Source: Stenotrophomonas sp. HITSZ_GD (lineage in GTDB: Bacteria; Pseudomonadota; Gammaproteobacteria; Xanthomonadales; Xanthomonadaceae). Taken from it: a DNA stretch of 64,000 nucleotides. The notes beneath the pieces were generated by a model that ran no database searches, was not told the origin of the DNA, and saw nothing but the letters and a program-made list of their open reading frames with translations. Location: assembly GCF_029543105.1 (NCBI RefSeq), contig NZ_JARQXB010000013.1:30424-94423 (forward strand), in the 5' to 3' direction. This document shows, in pieces, positions 55,286 through 64,000 of this stretch (within the stretch, counting starts at the first letter, position 1; each line of letters starts with the position of its first letter). A program made the translations under genes and the position numbers.

Positions 55286-56561
55286 TCGGGGTCACGATGG
55301 GAGGCGTCGTTGCGGGATGCGAATAGCCCGGCTTTTCCGGGAACAGGCGGTCGGCGGCGCGCGCGAGTTCGGCATCGCCGCTGAGCGCGGCCTCGCGCAG
55401 CGCGGCGGTCGGCGGATGCAGCAAGCGGTTGGTCAGGCCGTGCGCGAGTTGTTCCAGCACTTCCTCGGCGGAGCGGCCGTTGGACAGCTGGGCGCGCGCC
55501 TTGGCCAGCAATTCGTCGCGGGTGCCCTCGCCGAACGCGCGCAGGCGCTTGAGCGGGGCGTGGTGCGCGCTGGCCTGCTGGCTTTCCATGTAGCGCGCGA
55601 CCTGCAGCTCGATGATCGCCTCGGCCGCGCTGGCGGCCTCGCGCCGGCTGCGGCGGTTGTCCTCCACTGCGCGTTCGAGGTCGTCGACGGTATACAGGTA
55701 GGCATCGCCGAGTTCGGCCACGGCCGGGTCGATGTCGCGCGGCACCGCCAGGTCGAACAGCAGCACCGGCTTGCGCCGGCGCGCGCGCAGCGCGTCTTCC
55801 ACCAGCCGCTTGCCGACGATGGGCTCGCGCGCGGCGGTGGCCGAGAACACCACGTCGGCCTCGGCCAGGTGGCGCGGCAGCTCGTCCAGCGGCAGCGCGT
55901 AGCCGCCGTGCTGGCTCGCCAGGGCCTGCGCATGGGCCAGCGTGCGGTTGGCGATGAGCAGGCGCTTGACCTTGCCTTCGCTGAGGTGGGCCGCGGCCAG
56001 CTCGATGGTCTCGCCGGCGCCGATCAGCAGCACGGTGGATTCGTCGAGGCGGGTGAACGATTCCTGCGCCAGACGCACCGCGGTGGACGCCACCGAAACC
56101 GGATTGGCGCCGATGCGGGTGTCGGTGCGGGCGCGTTTGGCCACGGAGAAGGTCTGCTGGAATAGACGGTCCAGGCGGTTGCCGAGCGCGCCGTGCTGGC
56201 GCGCGGCCGCCCAGGCGTCCTTCACCTGGCCCAGGATCTGCGGCTCGCCCAGCACCATCGAGTCCAGCCCGGTGGCGACGCGGAACAGGTGGCGCACCGC
56301 CTCGCTGTCCTGGTGCTGGTAGAGGTAGGCCTGCAGGCCCGGCGCATGGGCGTCGAGCCAGCGCGTCAGCGATGCCGCATCCTCGGCCACGGCATACAGT
56401 TCGGTGCGGTTGCAGGTGGACAGCAGCGCCGCTTCGGCGACCTCGGGCAGGGCGCGCAGCGAGTCGAGCGCGCGCGGCAACGCCTCGCCATCGAACGCGG
56501 CGCGTTCACGCAGATCCACCGGTGCGGTCTGGTGGTTGAGTCCGAGCACCCACAAACTCAT
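55263..56561 (-). CDS. hemA: Glutamyl-tRNA reductase
   Basis: The 432-residue enzyme reduces glutamyl-tRNA to glutamate-1-semialdehyde, the first step of tetrapyrrole synthesis. It begins [20 protein letters not shown], with the catalytic Cys50 in [26 protein letters not shown] follows, and the NADPH-binding fold contains [18 protein letters not shown] place the start at the ATG 56561; an upstream ATG at 56591 would add ten residues. It diverges from the TPR-lolB operon, as in many gammaproteobacteria. Confidence 0.96.
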
Positions 56562-56625
56562 TCGGGTCGCTTGCGATAAGCTGCTGGCCATTCAGGGCCC
56601 CCATTTTACGGCCCGGCAGCCCACG

Positions 56626-58299
56626 ATGCCCGTTTTCCTGCGAGTCCTCAGCGTTCTTCTGTTGTCGACATGCGCCGCCACCGCCGCGGCGCGCCCGCCG
56701 GCGCCGCCGCAGGCCGGCACGGACAGCCACCTGGAACCGGTGCTGGCCGGCGAATTCGCCCTGCAGGCCGGCGAGTTGCAGGAGGCCACGCGCTGGTACC
56801 TGCAGGCGGCCCGCGAGACCCCCGACGACGCCGGCCTGGCCGAGCGCGCCGCGCGCATCGCCATGCTGGCCGACGACGATGCCAGTGCCGCCCAGGCGTT
56901 GGCGCTGTGGCGCCAGCGCGCCCCGCAGTCGCTGGCCATGCGCAGCACCGAGGCCACGCTGGCGCTGCGCAAGGGCGAGCGGCGGCAGGCGCGCAAGCAG
57001 CTCGAATCGCTGTTGCGCGATCCTGATCCGCGCGGCTGGCGTTTCGCCCTGGTCGCGCTGGCCAGCGCCTCGCGCGAGCCGGACGCAGTGGCCCAGGTGA
57101 TGGGCACGCTGGTCTCGGCCGGCGCGATCCCGAACGAGATCGAGGCCTGGCAGGAGTTCGGCCGGCTGGCGCTGCGCATGGAGCGCCCGGCGCTGACCAA
57201 GCAGATCGTCGATGAGGTCGTGCGCCGCTTCCCGCAGGAGCCGCGCGTGGCCCTGCTGCACGCCAACCAGCTCTCCCAGGCCGGCAAGCGCGAGGAGGCG
57301 CTGGCCCTGCTGCGCGGGGTGGAGCCCCAGGCCGCACGCGACCCGGAACTGCGCGCCGCGCTGGCGTACAGCTACGACGGCCTGGGCGAGCCGGCCGCGG
57401 CGGCCAAGGTGCTGGCCGCCGGCCCGCAGGACACCAATACCTACGGACTGCGGGCCTCGTTGCTGGCCAAGCAGCACGACGAGGCGGCGCTGACCGCGCT
57501 GTATGACGAGCTGAAGGCCAATGCCGGTTCCCCGGACCCGCAGCGGCGCCTGCTGCTGGGCAAGATGGCCGAGTACCTGGAGCGCTACCAGGAAGCGGTG
57601 GACTGGTATCGCGGCGTACCCGGCGGCCCGCAGCGCAGCGAGGCACGGCTGCGCACGGCCAATGCGCTGTTCAAGCTTGACCGCCGGCAGGAAGCCTACG
57701 ACACCGTGCAGGCGCTGCAGGGCGATGCCGATGCCGACGACGATGCGCGGCGCGATGCCTATGTGCTGGAGGCCGAGCTGCGGCAGACGCAGGGCGACGC
57801 CGCCGGGGAGCTGGACGCCTTCGCCCGCGGCCTGGCCGCCTACCCGGACGACAACGCGCTGCTCTATGCGCGCGGACTGGCCTGGGAGCGTCGCGACGAC
57901 ATTCCCCGCGCCGAGGCCGACCTGCGCAAGATCCTGGTGACCGAACCGGAGAGCGTGGCCGCGCTCAACGCGCTCGGCTACACGCTGGCCGACCGCACCA
58001 CGCGCTACAGGGAGGCGCTGGCGCTGATCGAGCGCGCGCGCACCGCCGCCCCCGACAACCCCGCCATCATCGACAGCTACGGCTGGGTGCTCTATCGCAT
58101 GGGCCGCAACCGCGATGCCCTGGTGCAGCTGCGGCGCGCGTGGTCGCTGGCCAAGGATGCGGAGATCGGCGCGCACCTGGCCGAGGTGCTGTGGGTCAGC
58201 GGCCAGCAGGACGAGGCGCGGCACTATGCCGAGCAGGCGCGCACCATTGATCCCGACAACCGGGCCTTGCAGCGCATCAAGGAGAAGTACGGTCTATGA
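56626..58299 (+). CDS. Exported tetratricopeptide-repeat protein
   Basis: The 557-residue precursor has a signal peptide ([22 protein letters not shown]) and about a dozen TPR-like repeats. Good ones are [51 protein letters not shown] and [21 protein letters not shown]. It lies upstream of lolB, with an ATGA overlap (58296-58299), where a TPR protein is often found in Xanthomonas and Pseudomonas relatives. It probably serves as a periplasmic or outer-membrane scaffold. There is no lipobox. Confidence 0.87.
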   Translation: MPVFLRVLSVLLLSTCAATAAARPPAPPQAGTDSHLEPVLAGEFALQAGELQEATRWYLQAARETPDDAGLAERAARIAMLADDDASAAQALALWRQRAPQSLAMRSTEATLALRKGERRQARKQLESLLRDPDPRGWRFALVALASASREPDAVAQVMGTLVSAGAIPNEIEAWQEFGRLALRMERPALTKQIVDEVVRRFPQEPRVALLHANQLSQAGKREEALALLRGVEPQAARDPELRAALAYSYDGLGEPAAAAKVLAAGPQDTNTYGLRASLLAKQHDEAALTALYDELKANAGSPDPQRRLLLGKMAEYLERYQEAVDWYRGVPGGPQRSEARLRTANALFKLDRRQEAYDTVQALQGDADADDDARRDAYVLEAELRQTQGDAAGELDAFARGLAAYPDDNALLYARGLAWERRDDIPRAEADLRKILVTEPESVAALNALGYTLADRTTRYREALALIERARTAAPDNPAIIDSYGWVLYRMGRNRDALVQLRRAWSLAKDAEIGAHLAEVLWVSGQQDEARHYAEQARTIDPDNRALQRIKEKYGL

Positions 58300-58940
58300 G
58301 TTTCCGTGGTCAGGCGCTGCCGCTGTGCTTGGCGGCCGCGTTGCTGTCGGCGTGCGCAGGTCCGGCGCCGCGTCCCTCGGCCCCCGCCGCGCCGGTGCCG
58401 GTGAGCGCCGAGGCGCGCCAGGCCGAAGCCGCGCGGCAGGCGTGGTTGCGCGCCCATCCGGATTGGTCCTTCCAGGGCCGGGCGGCCATCAGTAAGGGCC
58501 GCAATGGCGGCAGCGGGCGCGTGGACTGGCGCCAGACCGGGCGTGATTACCGCATCCAGTTGAGCGCGCCGGTCACCCGGCAGAGCTGGGTGCTGAGCGG
58601 CGAGGGCGCCACCGGGCAGGCCCGGCTGGACGGTGTGGAGGGCGGTCCGCGCAGTGGCGACGACGCCCAGGAGATGCTGTTCCAGGCCACCGGCTGGCAG
58701 ATTCCGGTCGAGGGGTTGCCGGCGTGGGTGCGCGGCCTGGTCGACGAAGGCCAGGCGGGCGTGGTGCGCGATGCCGAAGGACGGCCGGCGGCGCTCGAAC
58801 AGGCTGGCTGGCGGGTGGATTACCAGGAATGGTTTCCCGCGCAGGCCGACCGCCCGGCCCTGCCCAGGCGCATCGAGGCCAGCAGCGGCGACGCGAAGGT
58901 CCGCCTGGTGCTGGACCAGTGGGACGTGGCCTCGCCATGA
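58296..58940 (+). CDS. lolB: Outer-membrane lipoprotein receptor LolB
   Basis: The 214-residue lipoprotein precursor ([20 protein letters not shown], lipobox LLSAC) accepts lipoproteins from LolA and inserts them in the outer membrane. [31 protein letters not shown] and [19 protein letters not shown] match the LolB fold. It is joined by ATGA overlaps to the TPR gene upstream and ispE downstream, the usual lolB-ispE pairing. Confidence 0.93.
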   Translation: MSFRGQALPLCLAAALLSACAGPAPRPSAPAAPVPVSAEARQAEAARQAWLRAHPDWSFQGRAAISKGRNGGSGRVDWRQTGRDYRIQLSAPVTRQSWVLSGEGATGQARLDGVEGGPRSGDDAQEMLFQATGWQIPVEGLPAWVRGLVDEGQAGVVRDAEGRPAALEQAGWRVDYQEWFPAQADRPALPRRIEASSGDAKVRLVLDQWDVASP

Positions 58941-59809
58941 ACCAGGGGGTTTCCGAGGGCTGGTCGACCTGGCCGGCCCCGGCCAAGCTCAACCTGTTCC
59001 TGCGCGTGGTGGGGCGGCGTGCCGACGGCTACCACGATCTGCAGACCGTTTTTCGCATCCTCGACTGGGGCGACACCGTTCACTTGCGTCCGGGGCCGGC
59101 CGGCACCATCCGCCGGATCGGGCCGTCCGCGCCCGGGGTGGCGGAGGCCGACGATCTGGTCGTGCGCGCGGCTGAATTGCTCCGTTTGTCGGCCAACTGC
59201 TCGCTTTCGGCGGATATCCGCGTCGAAAAGCGCATTCCGGCCGGCGGCGGGTTCGGGGGTGGGTCGTCGGATGCCGCTACCGTGTTGGTCGGGCTCAACG
59301 CCTTGTGGGGCCTGCGCTGGCCGGTGGAGCGACTGGCGGCGCTCGGCCAGCGGCTCGGCGCCGACGTTCCCGTATTCATCCACGGCCACAACGCCTGGGC
59401 CGAGGGGGTGGGGGAGCGGCTGACGCCGATCGACCTGCCGCCCGCGTGGTACCTGCTCGTGGATCCGGGCGTCCATGTGCCGACCCCCGAACTTTTTCGG
59501 GCTCCCGATTTGACGCGCGATGCCGCGCCCGTGAAAATAGCGGACTTCGCTTCCGGAACCCTGCTCGACAACGCGTTCGAGCCGGTGCTGCGCCGCCGCG
59601 AACCCGCCGTGGAGGCGGTGTTCCAGGCCCTGGCGCGTGTCGGCTCGCCGCGCTTGACCGGCTCGGGTGGCGGCTGTTTCGTCGAGTTCGATTCGTTGCA
59701 CGCCGCCGAGCGCGCGCGTGCCGAACTGCCGGTGGAGCTGCGCGCCTGGATCGCCGGCGGGGCCGCAAGGTCCGCGCTGCTCGATACGCTGGCGGCGATG
59801 AAGGTTTGA
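58937..59809 (+). CDS. ispE: 4-diphosphocytidyl-2-C-methyl-D-erythritol kinase
   Basis: The 290-residue GHMP kinase phosphorylates CDP-methylerythritol in the MEP isoprenoid pathway. [24 protein letters not shown] is the N-terminal signature, [19 protein letters not shown] the ATP-binding loop and [13 protein letters not shown] the C-terminal motif. It overlaps lolB by four bases. A tRNA-Gln gene begins three bases after its stop. Confidence 0.96.
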   Translation: MNQGVSEGWSTWPAPAKLNLFLRVVGRRADGYHDLQTVFRILDWGDTVHLRPGPAGTIRRIGPSAPGVAEADDLVVRAAELLRLSANCSLSADIRVEKRIPAGGGFGGGSSDAATVLVGLNALWGLRWPVERLAALGQRLGADVPVFIHGHNAWAEGVGERLTPIDLPPAWYLLVDPGVHVPTPELFRAPDLTRDAAPVKIADFASGTLLDNAFEPVLRRREPAVEAVFQALARVGSPRLTGSGGGCFVEFDSLHAAERARAELPVELRAWIAGGAARSALLDTLAAMKV

Positions 59810-59812
59810 TGC

Positions 59813-59889
59813 AGGGGCGTCGCCAAGAGGCCCAAGGCACCAGGTTTTGATCCTGGCATTCGTAGGTTCGAATCCTACCGCCCCTGCCA
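59813..59889 (+). tRNA. tRNA-Gln (anticodon TTG)
   Basis: The 77-base gene has acceptor stem AGGGGCG / CGCCCCT, encoded CCA, anticodon loop TTTTGAT with TTG, and T-arm GTAGGTTCGAATCCTAC. It lies between ispE and prs, the usual location in this group, and probably is processed from their transcript. Confidence 0.97.
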
Positions 59890-59965
59890 TTTGCGGCCGC
59901 GCGCCCGCCAGCGCGCCGCGGATGCACGCACGACCCGCTTTCCCGCCGCCGCCCGAGCCTTCTCC

Positions 59966-60925
59966 ATGCAAGACGAACGCAACCTGCTGGTCTTTTCCGG
60001 CAATGCCAACAAGCAGTTGACGCAGAGCATCTGCAAGGAGCTGGGCGTACGCATGGGCAAGGCCCTGGTCTCGCGTTTCTCCGACGGGGAAGTGCAGGTC
60101 GAGATCGAGGAGAGCGTGCGTCGGCAGGAAGTGTTCGTGGTGCAGCCGACCTGCGCGCCGAGCGCGGAAAACCTGATGGAACTGCTGGTGCTGATCGACG
60201 CGCTCAAGCGCGCCAGCGCCGCGTCCGTCACCGCGGTCATCCCGTACTTCGGTTATTCGCGGCAGGATCGCCGCATGCGCTCCTCGCGCGTGCCGATCAC
60301 CGCCAAGGTCGCCGCCAAGATGGTCAGCGCCATCGGCGCCGACCGCGTGTTGACGGTGGACCTGCATGCCGACCAGATCCAGGGCTTTTTCGATGTCCCG
60401 GTCGACAACGTGTACGCCTCGCCGTTGCTGCTGGCCGACATCTGGCGCGCCTACGGCACCGACAACCTGATCGTGGTCTCGCCGGACGTCGGCGGCGTGG
60501 TGCGTGCCCGTGCGGTCGCCAAGCGCCTGGACGACGCCGACCTGGCCATCATCGACAAGCGCCGCCCGCGCGCGAACGTCGCCACGGTGATGAACATCAT
60601 CGGCGACGTGCAGGGCAAGACCTGCGTGCTGGTGGACGACCTGGTCGACACCGCCGGCACGCTGTGCGCCGCGGCCGCAGCGCTGAAGCAGCGCGGCGCG
60701 GTGAAGGTGGTGGCCTACTGCACGCACCCGGTGTTCTCGGGCCCGGCGGTGGACAACATCACCAACTCGCAGCTGGACGAGATCGTCGTCACCGACACGA
60801 TTCCGCTCTCCGACCAGGCGCGCGTGTGCCCCAAGATTCGCCAGCTGAGCGTGGCCGAACTGCTCGCCGAGACCATCCGGCGCATCGCCTTCGGCGAATC
60901 GGTCAGCTCGCTTTACGTGGATTGA
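59966..60925 (+). CDS. prs: Ribose-phosphate pyrophosphokinase
   Basis: The 319-residue enzyme makes PRPP from ribose-5-phosphate and [59 protein letters not shown] and the PRPP-binding loop [14 protein letters not shown] are all intact. It is a class I enzyme of normal size, followed by rplY after 95 bases. Confidence 0.97.
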   Translation: MQDERNLLVFSGNANKQLTQSICKELGVRMGKALVSRFSDGEVQVEIEESVRRQEVFVVQPTCAPSAENLMELLVLIDALKRASAASVTAVIPYFGYSRQDRRMRSSRVPITAKVAAKMVSAIGADRVLTVDLHADQIQGFFDVPVDNVYASPLLLADIWRAYGTDNLIVVSPDVGGVVRARAVAKRLDDADLAIIDKRRPRANVATVMNIIGDVQGKTCVLVDDLVDTAGTLCAAAAALKQRGAVKVVAYCTHPVFSGPAVDNITNSQLDEIVVTDTIPLSDQARVCPKIRQLSVAELLAETIRRIAFGESVSSLYVD

Positions 60926-61020
60926 GCCGGGAGACCGGCTTGCTGTAACGGCTCCCCTGGTCGCGGGGGAGTCGCAAGACCGCCGCGAGGCGGTTCATTC
61001 AACCTAGGTAGTGAAAAGAA

Positions 61021-61641
61021 ATGTCCAAGACCCATGAAATCAAGGTCCAGCGCCGCGAAGACGAAGGTAAGGGTGCGAGCCGCCGCCTGCGTCACGCCGG
61101 CCTGATCCCGGCCATCGTCTACGGTGGCGACCTCAAGCCCGTCAGCATCCAGCTCGACCACGAAGAAGTGTGGCTGGCCCAGCAGAACGAGTGGTTCTAC
61201 TCCTCGATCCTGGACCTGAGCCTCAACGGCGACGTGCAGAAGGTGCTGCTGCGTGACCTGCAGCGCCACCCGTACAAGCAGCTGATCATGCACATCGACT
61301 TCCAGCGCGTGAACGAGAACGAAAAGCTGAATGCCTCGGTCCCGCTGCACTTCATCAACGAAGACAAGTCGCCGGCCGGCAAGTCGGCCGAGGTCGTCGT
61401 GACCCACGAGCTGAACGAAGTGCAGGTGAGCTGCCTGCCGAAGGACCTGCCGGAGTTCATCGAGGTCGACCTGTCGGCCCTGGAAGTCGGCAACGTGATC
61501 CACCTGTCGGACATCAAGCTGCCGTCCGGCGTGGAGATCCCGGAGCTGAAGCTGGGCAAGGAGCACGACGTCGCCGTCGTGATCGCCAAGCACGGTCGCG
61601 AAGAAGCCGAGGCCCCGGCGGCCGAAGGCGAGGACAAGTAA
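61021..61641 (+). CDS. rplY: 50S ribosomal protein L25 (Ctc form)
   Basis: The 206-residue protein binds 5S rRNA through its N-terminal L25 domain (IKVQRREDEGKGASRRLRHAG, LIPAIVYGG, VLLRDLQRHPYKQLIMHIDFQRV). It has the longer TL5/Ctc C-terminal domain (HELNEVQVSCLPKDLPEFIEVDLS), and ends in a Glu/Ala tail. The prs-rplY-pth-ychF order is common. Its leader (60926-61020) contains two GC-rich hairpins, and the site before the ATG is a weak GTGAAAAGAA. Confidence 0.97.
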   Translation: MSKTHEIKVQRREDEGKGASRRLRHAGLIPAIVYGGDLKPVSIQLDHEEVWLAQQNEWFYSSILDLSLNGDVQKVLLRDLQRHPYKQLIMHIDFQRVNENEKLNASVPLHFINEDKSPAGKSAEVVVTHELNEVQVSCLPKDLPEFIEVDLSALEVGNVIHLSDIKLPSGVEIPELKLGKEHDVAVVIAKHGREEAEAPAAEGEDK

Positions 61642-61650
61642 TCGCCGCGT

Positions 61651-61677
61651 CTCCCCCGCGCCTTGCGCGCGGGGGAG
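61651..61677 (+). promoter_or_regulatory. 11-bp stem-loop between rplY and pth
   Basis: The arms CTCCCCCGCGC (61651-61661) and GCGCGGGGGAG (61667-61677) are perfectly complementary with loop CTTGC. No T-tract follows, so it may attenuate transcription or stabilise the rplY mRNA end rather than stop transcription. Confidence 0.5.
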
Positions 61678-61695
61678 CGTTGCGGTGGTGACGGC

Positions 61696-62277
61696 ATGCC
61701 TGGACTGCGACTGATCGTCGGACTCGGCAATCCCGGTCCGGAACACGCCCAAACCCGGCACAACGCCGGGTTTCGTTTCGTCGACGCCCTCGCCGACTCG
61801 GCGGGCGCGCGCTGGAACCTGGAATCCAAGCTGTTCGGCGAGGTGGCCCGCGTGGACATCGCCGGCCAGCCGGTGTGGCTGCTCAAGCCGGCCACCTTCA
61901 TGAACCTCAGTGGCAAGTCGATCACCGCGGCGCTGCGCTTCTGGAAGATCGAGCCCGAGCAGATGCTCGTGGCCCACGACGAACTCGATCTTGCGCCGGG
62001 CATTGCCCGTCTGAAGTTCGACGGCGGCCATGGTGGCCAGAACGGCCTGCGCGACACGATCCGATTGCTGGGCCACGGCAAGTTCCATCGCCTGCGCGTG
62101 GGCATCGGCCATCCCGGCCACAAGGACAAGGTGGTTCCCTGGGTGCTGGGCCGGGCCAAGGGCGAGGACGACGTGCTGATCGGGCGTGCCATCGACGACG
62201 CCATCGCCGTGCTGCCGCTGGCCGCATCAGGTAACTTCAACGAGGCGACCAAGCGCCTCAATACCGCCAAGGCTTGA
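61696..62277 (+). CDS. pth: Peptidyl-tRNA hydrolase
   Basis: The 193-residue enzyme releases tRNA from stalled peptidyl-tRNAs. [25 protein letters not shown] carries the catalytic His, and [12 protein letters not shown] and [28 protein letters not shown] are the other signatures. I start it at the ATG 61696 ([10 protein letters not shown]), dropping an unsupported 11-residue upstream extension. Confidence 0.96.
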   Translation: MPGLRLIVGLGNPGPEHAQTRHNAGFRFVDALADSAGARWNLESKLFGEVARVDIAGQPVWLLKPATFMNLSGKSITAALRFWKIEPEQMLVAHDELDLAPGIARLKFDGGHGGQNGLRDTIRLLGHGKFHRLRVGIGHPGHKDKVVPWVLGRAKGEDDVLIGRAIDDAIAVLPLAASGNFNEATKRLNTAKA

Positions 62278-62285
62278 TGGTTGGG

Positions 62286-62331
62286 GATTCGGGATTTGCC
62301 GGTACGCCGCGCGAATCCCGAATCCCGAATC
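62286..62331. repeat. Short inverted/direct repeat (GATTCGGGATT) between pth and ychF
   Basis: GATTCGGGATT (62286-62296) is followed by two overlapping reverse copies AATCCCGAATC (62314-62324 and 62321-62331), able to form a hairpin with alternative partners. Such GGGATTCGGGATT words are a familiar intergenic feature in xanthomonads. Confidence 0.7.
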
Positions 62332-62350
62332 ACCAATCCCCGGATCAATC

Positions 62351-63442
62351 ATGGGCATCAAATGCGGCATTGTCGGCCTGCCTAACGTCGGCAAGTCGAC
62401 CCTGTTCAACGCGCTGACCAAGGCGGGCATCGCCGCGGCCAATTTCCCGTTCTGCACGATCGAGCCGAATGTCGGCATCGTCCCGGTGCCGGACCTGCGC
62501 CTGAACCAGCTGTCGGAGATCGTGAAGCCGCAGAAGGTCGTGCCGACCGCGGTGGAGTTCGTCGACATCGCCGGCCTGGTCGCCGGCGCGGCGAGCGGCG
62601 AGGGCCTGGGCAACAAGTTCCTGGCGCACATCCGCGAGGTCGATGCGATCACCCACGTGGTGCGCTGCTTCGAACACGGCGACATCGTGCACGTGGCCGG
62701 CAAGGTGGACCCGCTGTCGGACATCGAGACCATCGACACCGAACTGGCGCTGGCCGACCTGGACAGCGTGGAGAAGGCGCTCAACCGTGCCGAGCGCGCC
62801 GCCAAGGGTGGCGACAAGGAAGCGGCCGCGCGCAAGCCCGTGCTGGCCAAGCTGCAGGCCGCACTGGCCGAGGGCAAGCCGGGTCGCTCGGCTGGCCTGG
62901 ACGAGGAGGAAAAGGCCCTGGTCCGCGACCTGTTCCTGCTCACGCTCAAGCCGGTGATGTATATCGCCAACGTGCTGGAAGACGGCTTCGAGAACAACCC
63001 GCACCTGGAAGCGGTGCGCAAGCATGCCGAGGCCGAGGGGGCCGAAGTGGTGCCGGTGTCGGCGGCGATCGAGGAAGAGCTGGCGCAGCTGGACGATGCG
63101 GATCGCGATGCGTTCCTGGCTGACTTGGGCCTGGACGAGCCGGGCCTGAACCGCGTGATTCGCGCCGCCTACAAGTTGCTCGGACTGCAGACCTACTTCA
63201 CCGCGGGCGTCAAGGAAGTGCGCGCCTGGACGGTGAAGGCCGGCGCCACCGCGCCGCAGGCCGCCGCGGTGATCCATACCGATTTCGAGCGCGGCTTCAT
63301 CCGCGCCGAGACGATCTCCTTCGACGACTTCATCAAGTACAAGGGCGAGGCGGGGGCCAAGGAAGCCGGTCGCCTGCGCCTGGAAGGCAAGGAGTACCGG
63401 GTGCAGGAAGGTGACGTGCTGCACTTCCGCTTCAACGTGTAA
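62351..63442 (+). CDS. ychF: Redox-regulated ATPase YchF
   Basis: The 363-residue Obg-family protein has [14 protein letters not shown] (P-loop), [21 protein letters not shown] (G3), a coiled-coil arm and a C-terminal TGS domain ([36 protein letters not shown]). YchF prefers ATP over GTP and associates with ribosomes. It ends the pth-ychF unit; the next transcript is the tRNA-tuf operon. Confidence 0.97.
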   Translation: MGIKCGIVGLPNVGKSTLFNALTKAGIAAANFPFCTIEPNVGIVPVPDLRLNQLSEIVKPQKVVPTAVEFVDIAGLVAGAASGEGLGNKFLAHIREVDAITHVVRCFEHGDIVHVAGKVDPLSDIETIDTELALADLDSVEKALNRAERAAKGGDKEAAARKPVLAKLQAALAEGKPGRSAGLDEEEKALVRDLFLLTLKPVMYIANVLEDGFENNPHLEAVRKHAEAEGAEVVPVSAAIEEELAQLDDADRDAFLADLGLDEPGLNRVIRAAYKLLGLQTYFTAGVKEVRAWTVKAGATAPQAAAVIHTDFERGFIRAETISFDDFIKYKGEAGAKEAGRLRLEGKEYRVQEGDVLHFRFNV

Positions 63443-63492
63443 CCCGGGCGGCGCCGACGCGCGTCGCGCACCCAAAAAGATGTAAATTTTTG

Positions 63493-63521
63493 TTGACAAC
63501 CATCGGGGGGCCGCCCAAAAT
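63493..63521 (+). promoter_or_regulatory. Sigma-70 promoter of the tRNA-tuf operon with GC-rich discriminator
   Basis: TTGACA (63493-63498, perfect -35) and CAAAAT (63516-63521) are separated by exactly 17 bases. A GC-rich stretch TGCGGGCTC lies where the discriminator should be, the mark of stringently controlled stable-RNA promoters. Transcription would start about 55 bases before tRNA-Tyr. Confidence 0.75.
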
Positions 63522-63581
63522 TGCGGGCTCTCCACACCGGCTTGAATGGCCTCGCGGCCACGATTGACGGGTGGAAAATCC

Positions 63582-63667
63582 GGAGGGATACCCAAGCGGC
63601 CAACGGGGGCAGACTGTAAATCTGCTGGCTTACGCCTTCGGTGGTTCGAATCCACCTCCCTCCACCA
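63582..63667 (+). tRNA. tRNA-Tyr (anticodon GTA)
   Basis: The 86-base class II tRNA has acceptor stem GGAGGGA / TCCCTCC, encoded CCA, anticodon loop CTGTAAA with GTA, and a long variable arm (about 63622-63640). It is the first of three tRNAs ahead of tuf, as in the E. coli tufB operon. Confidence 0.97.
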
Positions 63668-63695
63668 GTTTCACGTTGTGGCAAGTCATCCCGAT

Positions 63696-63769
63696 GCGGG
63701 AGTAGTTCAACGGTAGAACCTCAGCCTTCCAAGCTGATGGTGCGGGTTCGATTCCCGTCTCCCGCTCCA
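63696..63769 (+). tRNA. tRNA-Gly (anticodon TCC)
   Basis: The 74-base gene has acceptor stem GCGGGAG / CTCCCGC, encoded CCA and anticodon loop CTTCCAA with TCC. Confidence 0.97.
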
Positions 63770-63801
63770 TTGAACGGAAAACGTGCCACAATACGCAACT
63801 C

Positions 63802-64000
<199 letters not shown>

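Overview
The window is a GC-rich chromosomal segment of a gammaproteobacterium. Gene order and protein sequence point to the Xanthomonadaceae/Lysobacteraceae (Lysobacter, Luteimonas or Pseudoxanthomonas-like). Supporting signs are an LptD that closely resembles the Xanthomonas protein as I remember it, an ahpC-ahpF-oxyR cluster arranged as in Xanthomonas, DUF1631 paralogs, three-part transhydrogenase genes and a secreted S8 protease with a PPC domain. Most of it is conserved housekeeping DNA. I see no phage, insertion sequence, CRISPR array or rRNA gene.

Layout. 1-5840 (minus): the outer-membrane assembly/ribosome operon lptD-surA-pdxA-rsmA-apaG. 5969-8071 (minus): HDAC-like deacetylase, PduO-type cobalamin adenosyltransferase and a small membrane protein. 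8174-11723 (plus): two coupled ubiquinone hydroxylases and a Tat-exported Gfo/Idh/MocA oxidoreductase. 11838-19295 (minus): unknown 238-aa protein, SMP-30-like protein, rlmM, deaminase, Cys-rich lipoprotein, EamA transporter, AraC regulator, glnS. 19413-20365 (plus): DUF2007 protein and msrA. 20985-26020 (minus): tal, rnk, oxyR, ahpF, ahpC, with a readable OxyR-type promoter. 26222-28039 (plus): prmC and pip. 28145-31020 (minus): four genes in a tight run (nitroreductase, flap exonuclease, NUDIX, N-formylglutamate amidohydrolase). 31155-35897 (plus): two tandem DUF1631 proteins. 35999-40463: pntAA, then an opposed ECF-sigma/DUF3619/DUF3106 cassette, then pntAB-pntB. 41110-45700: small membrane protein, sufT, ilvE, S8 protease. 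45821-54206: ybaK, half-length asparaginase, DUF2069, wrbA, yihY, TlpA-like lipoprotein, acylphosphatase, unknown membrane protein, ppk2, moaB, GT41 glycosyltransferase. 54203-63442: prfA-hemA diverging from TPR-lolB-ispE-tRNA-Gln-prs-rplY-pth-ychF. 63582-64000: tRNA-Tyr, tRNA-Gly, tRNA-Thr and the start of tuf, behind a strong promoter with a GC-rich discriminator.

Many genes are joined by ATGA, GTGA, TTGA or TGATG overlaps, so translational coupling is the rule here.

The most unusual content is in three gene-free stretches (20366-20984, 40464-41109, 43434-43957). They carry five copies of a long palindromic repeat with a fixed architecture. A 21-28 bp closing stem encloses two small hairpins, each with GGA in its loop on the same strand. 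Where two copies can be compared, the cores are identical and every stem difference is either compensated or becomes a G-U wobble on the GGA strand only. This looks like selection on an RNA. The exposed GGA loops resemble CsrA/RsmA binding sites, which is a testable hypothesis and not something the sequence proves.
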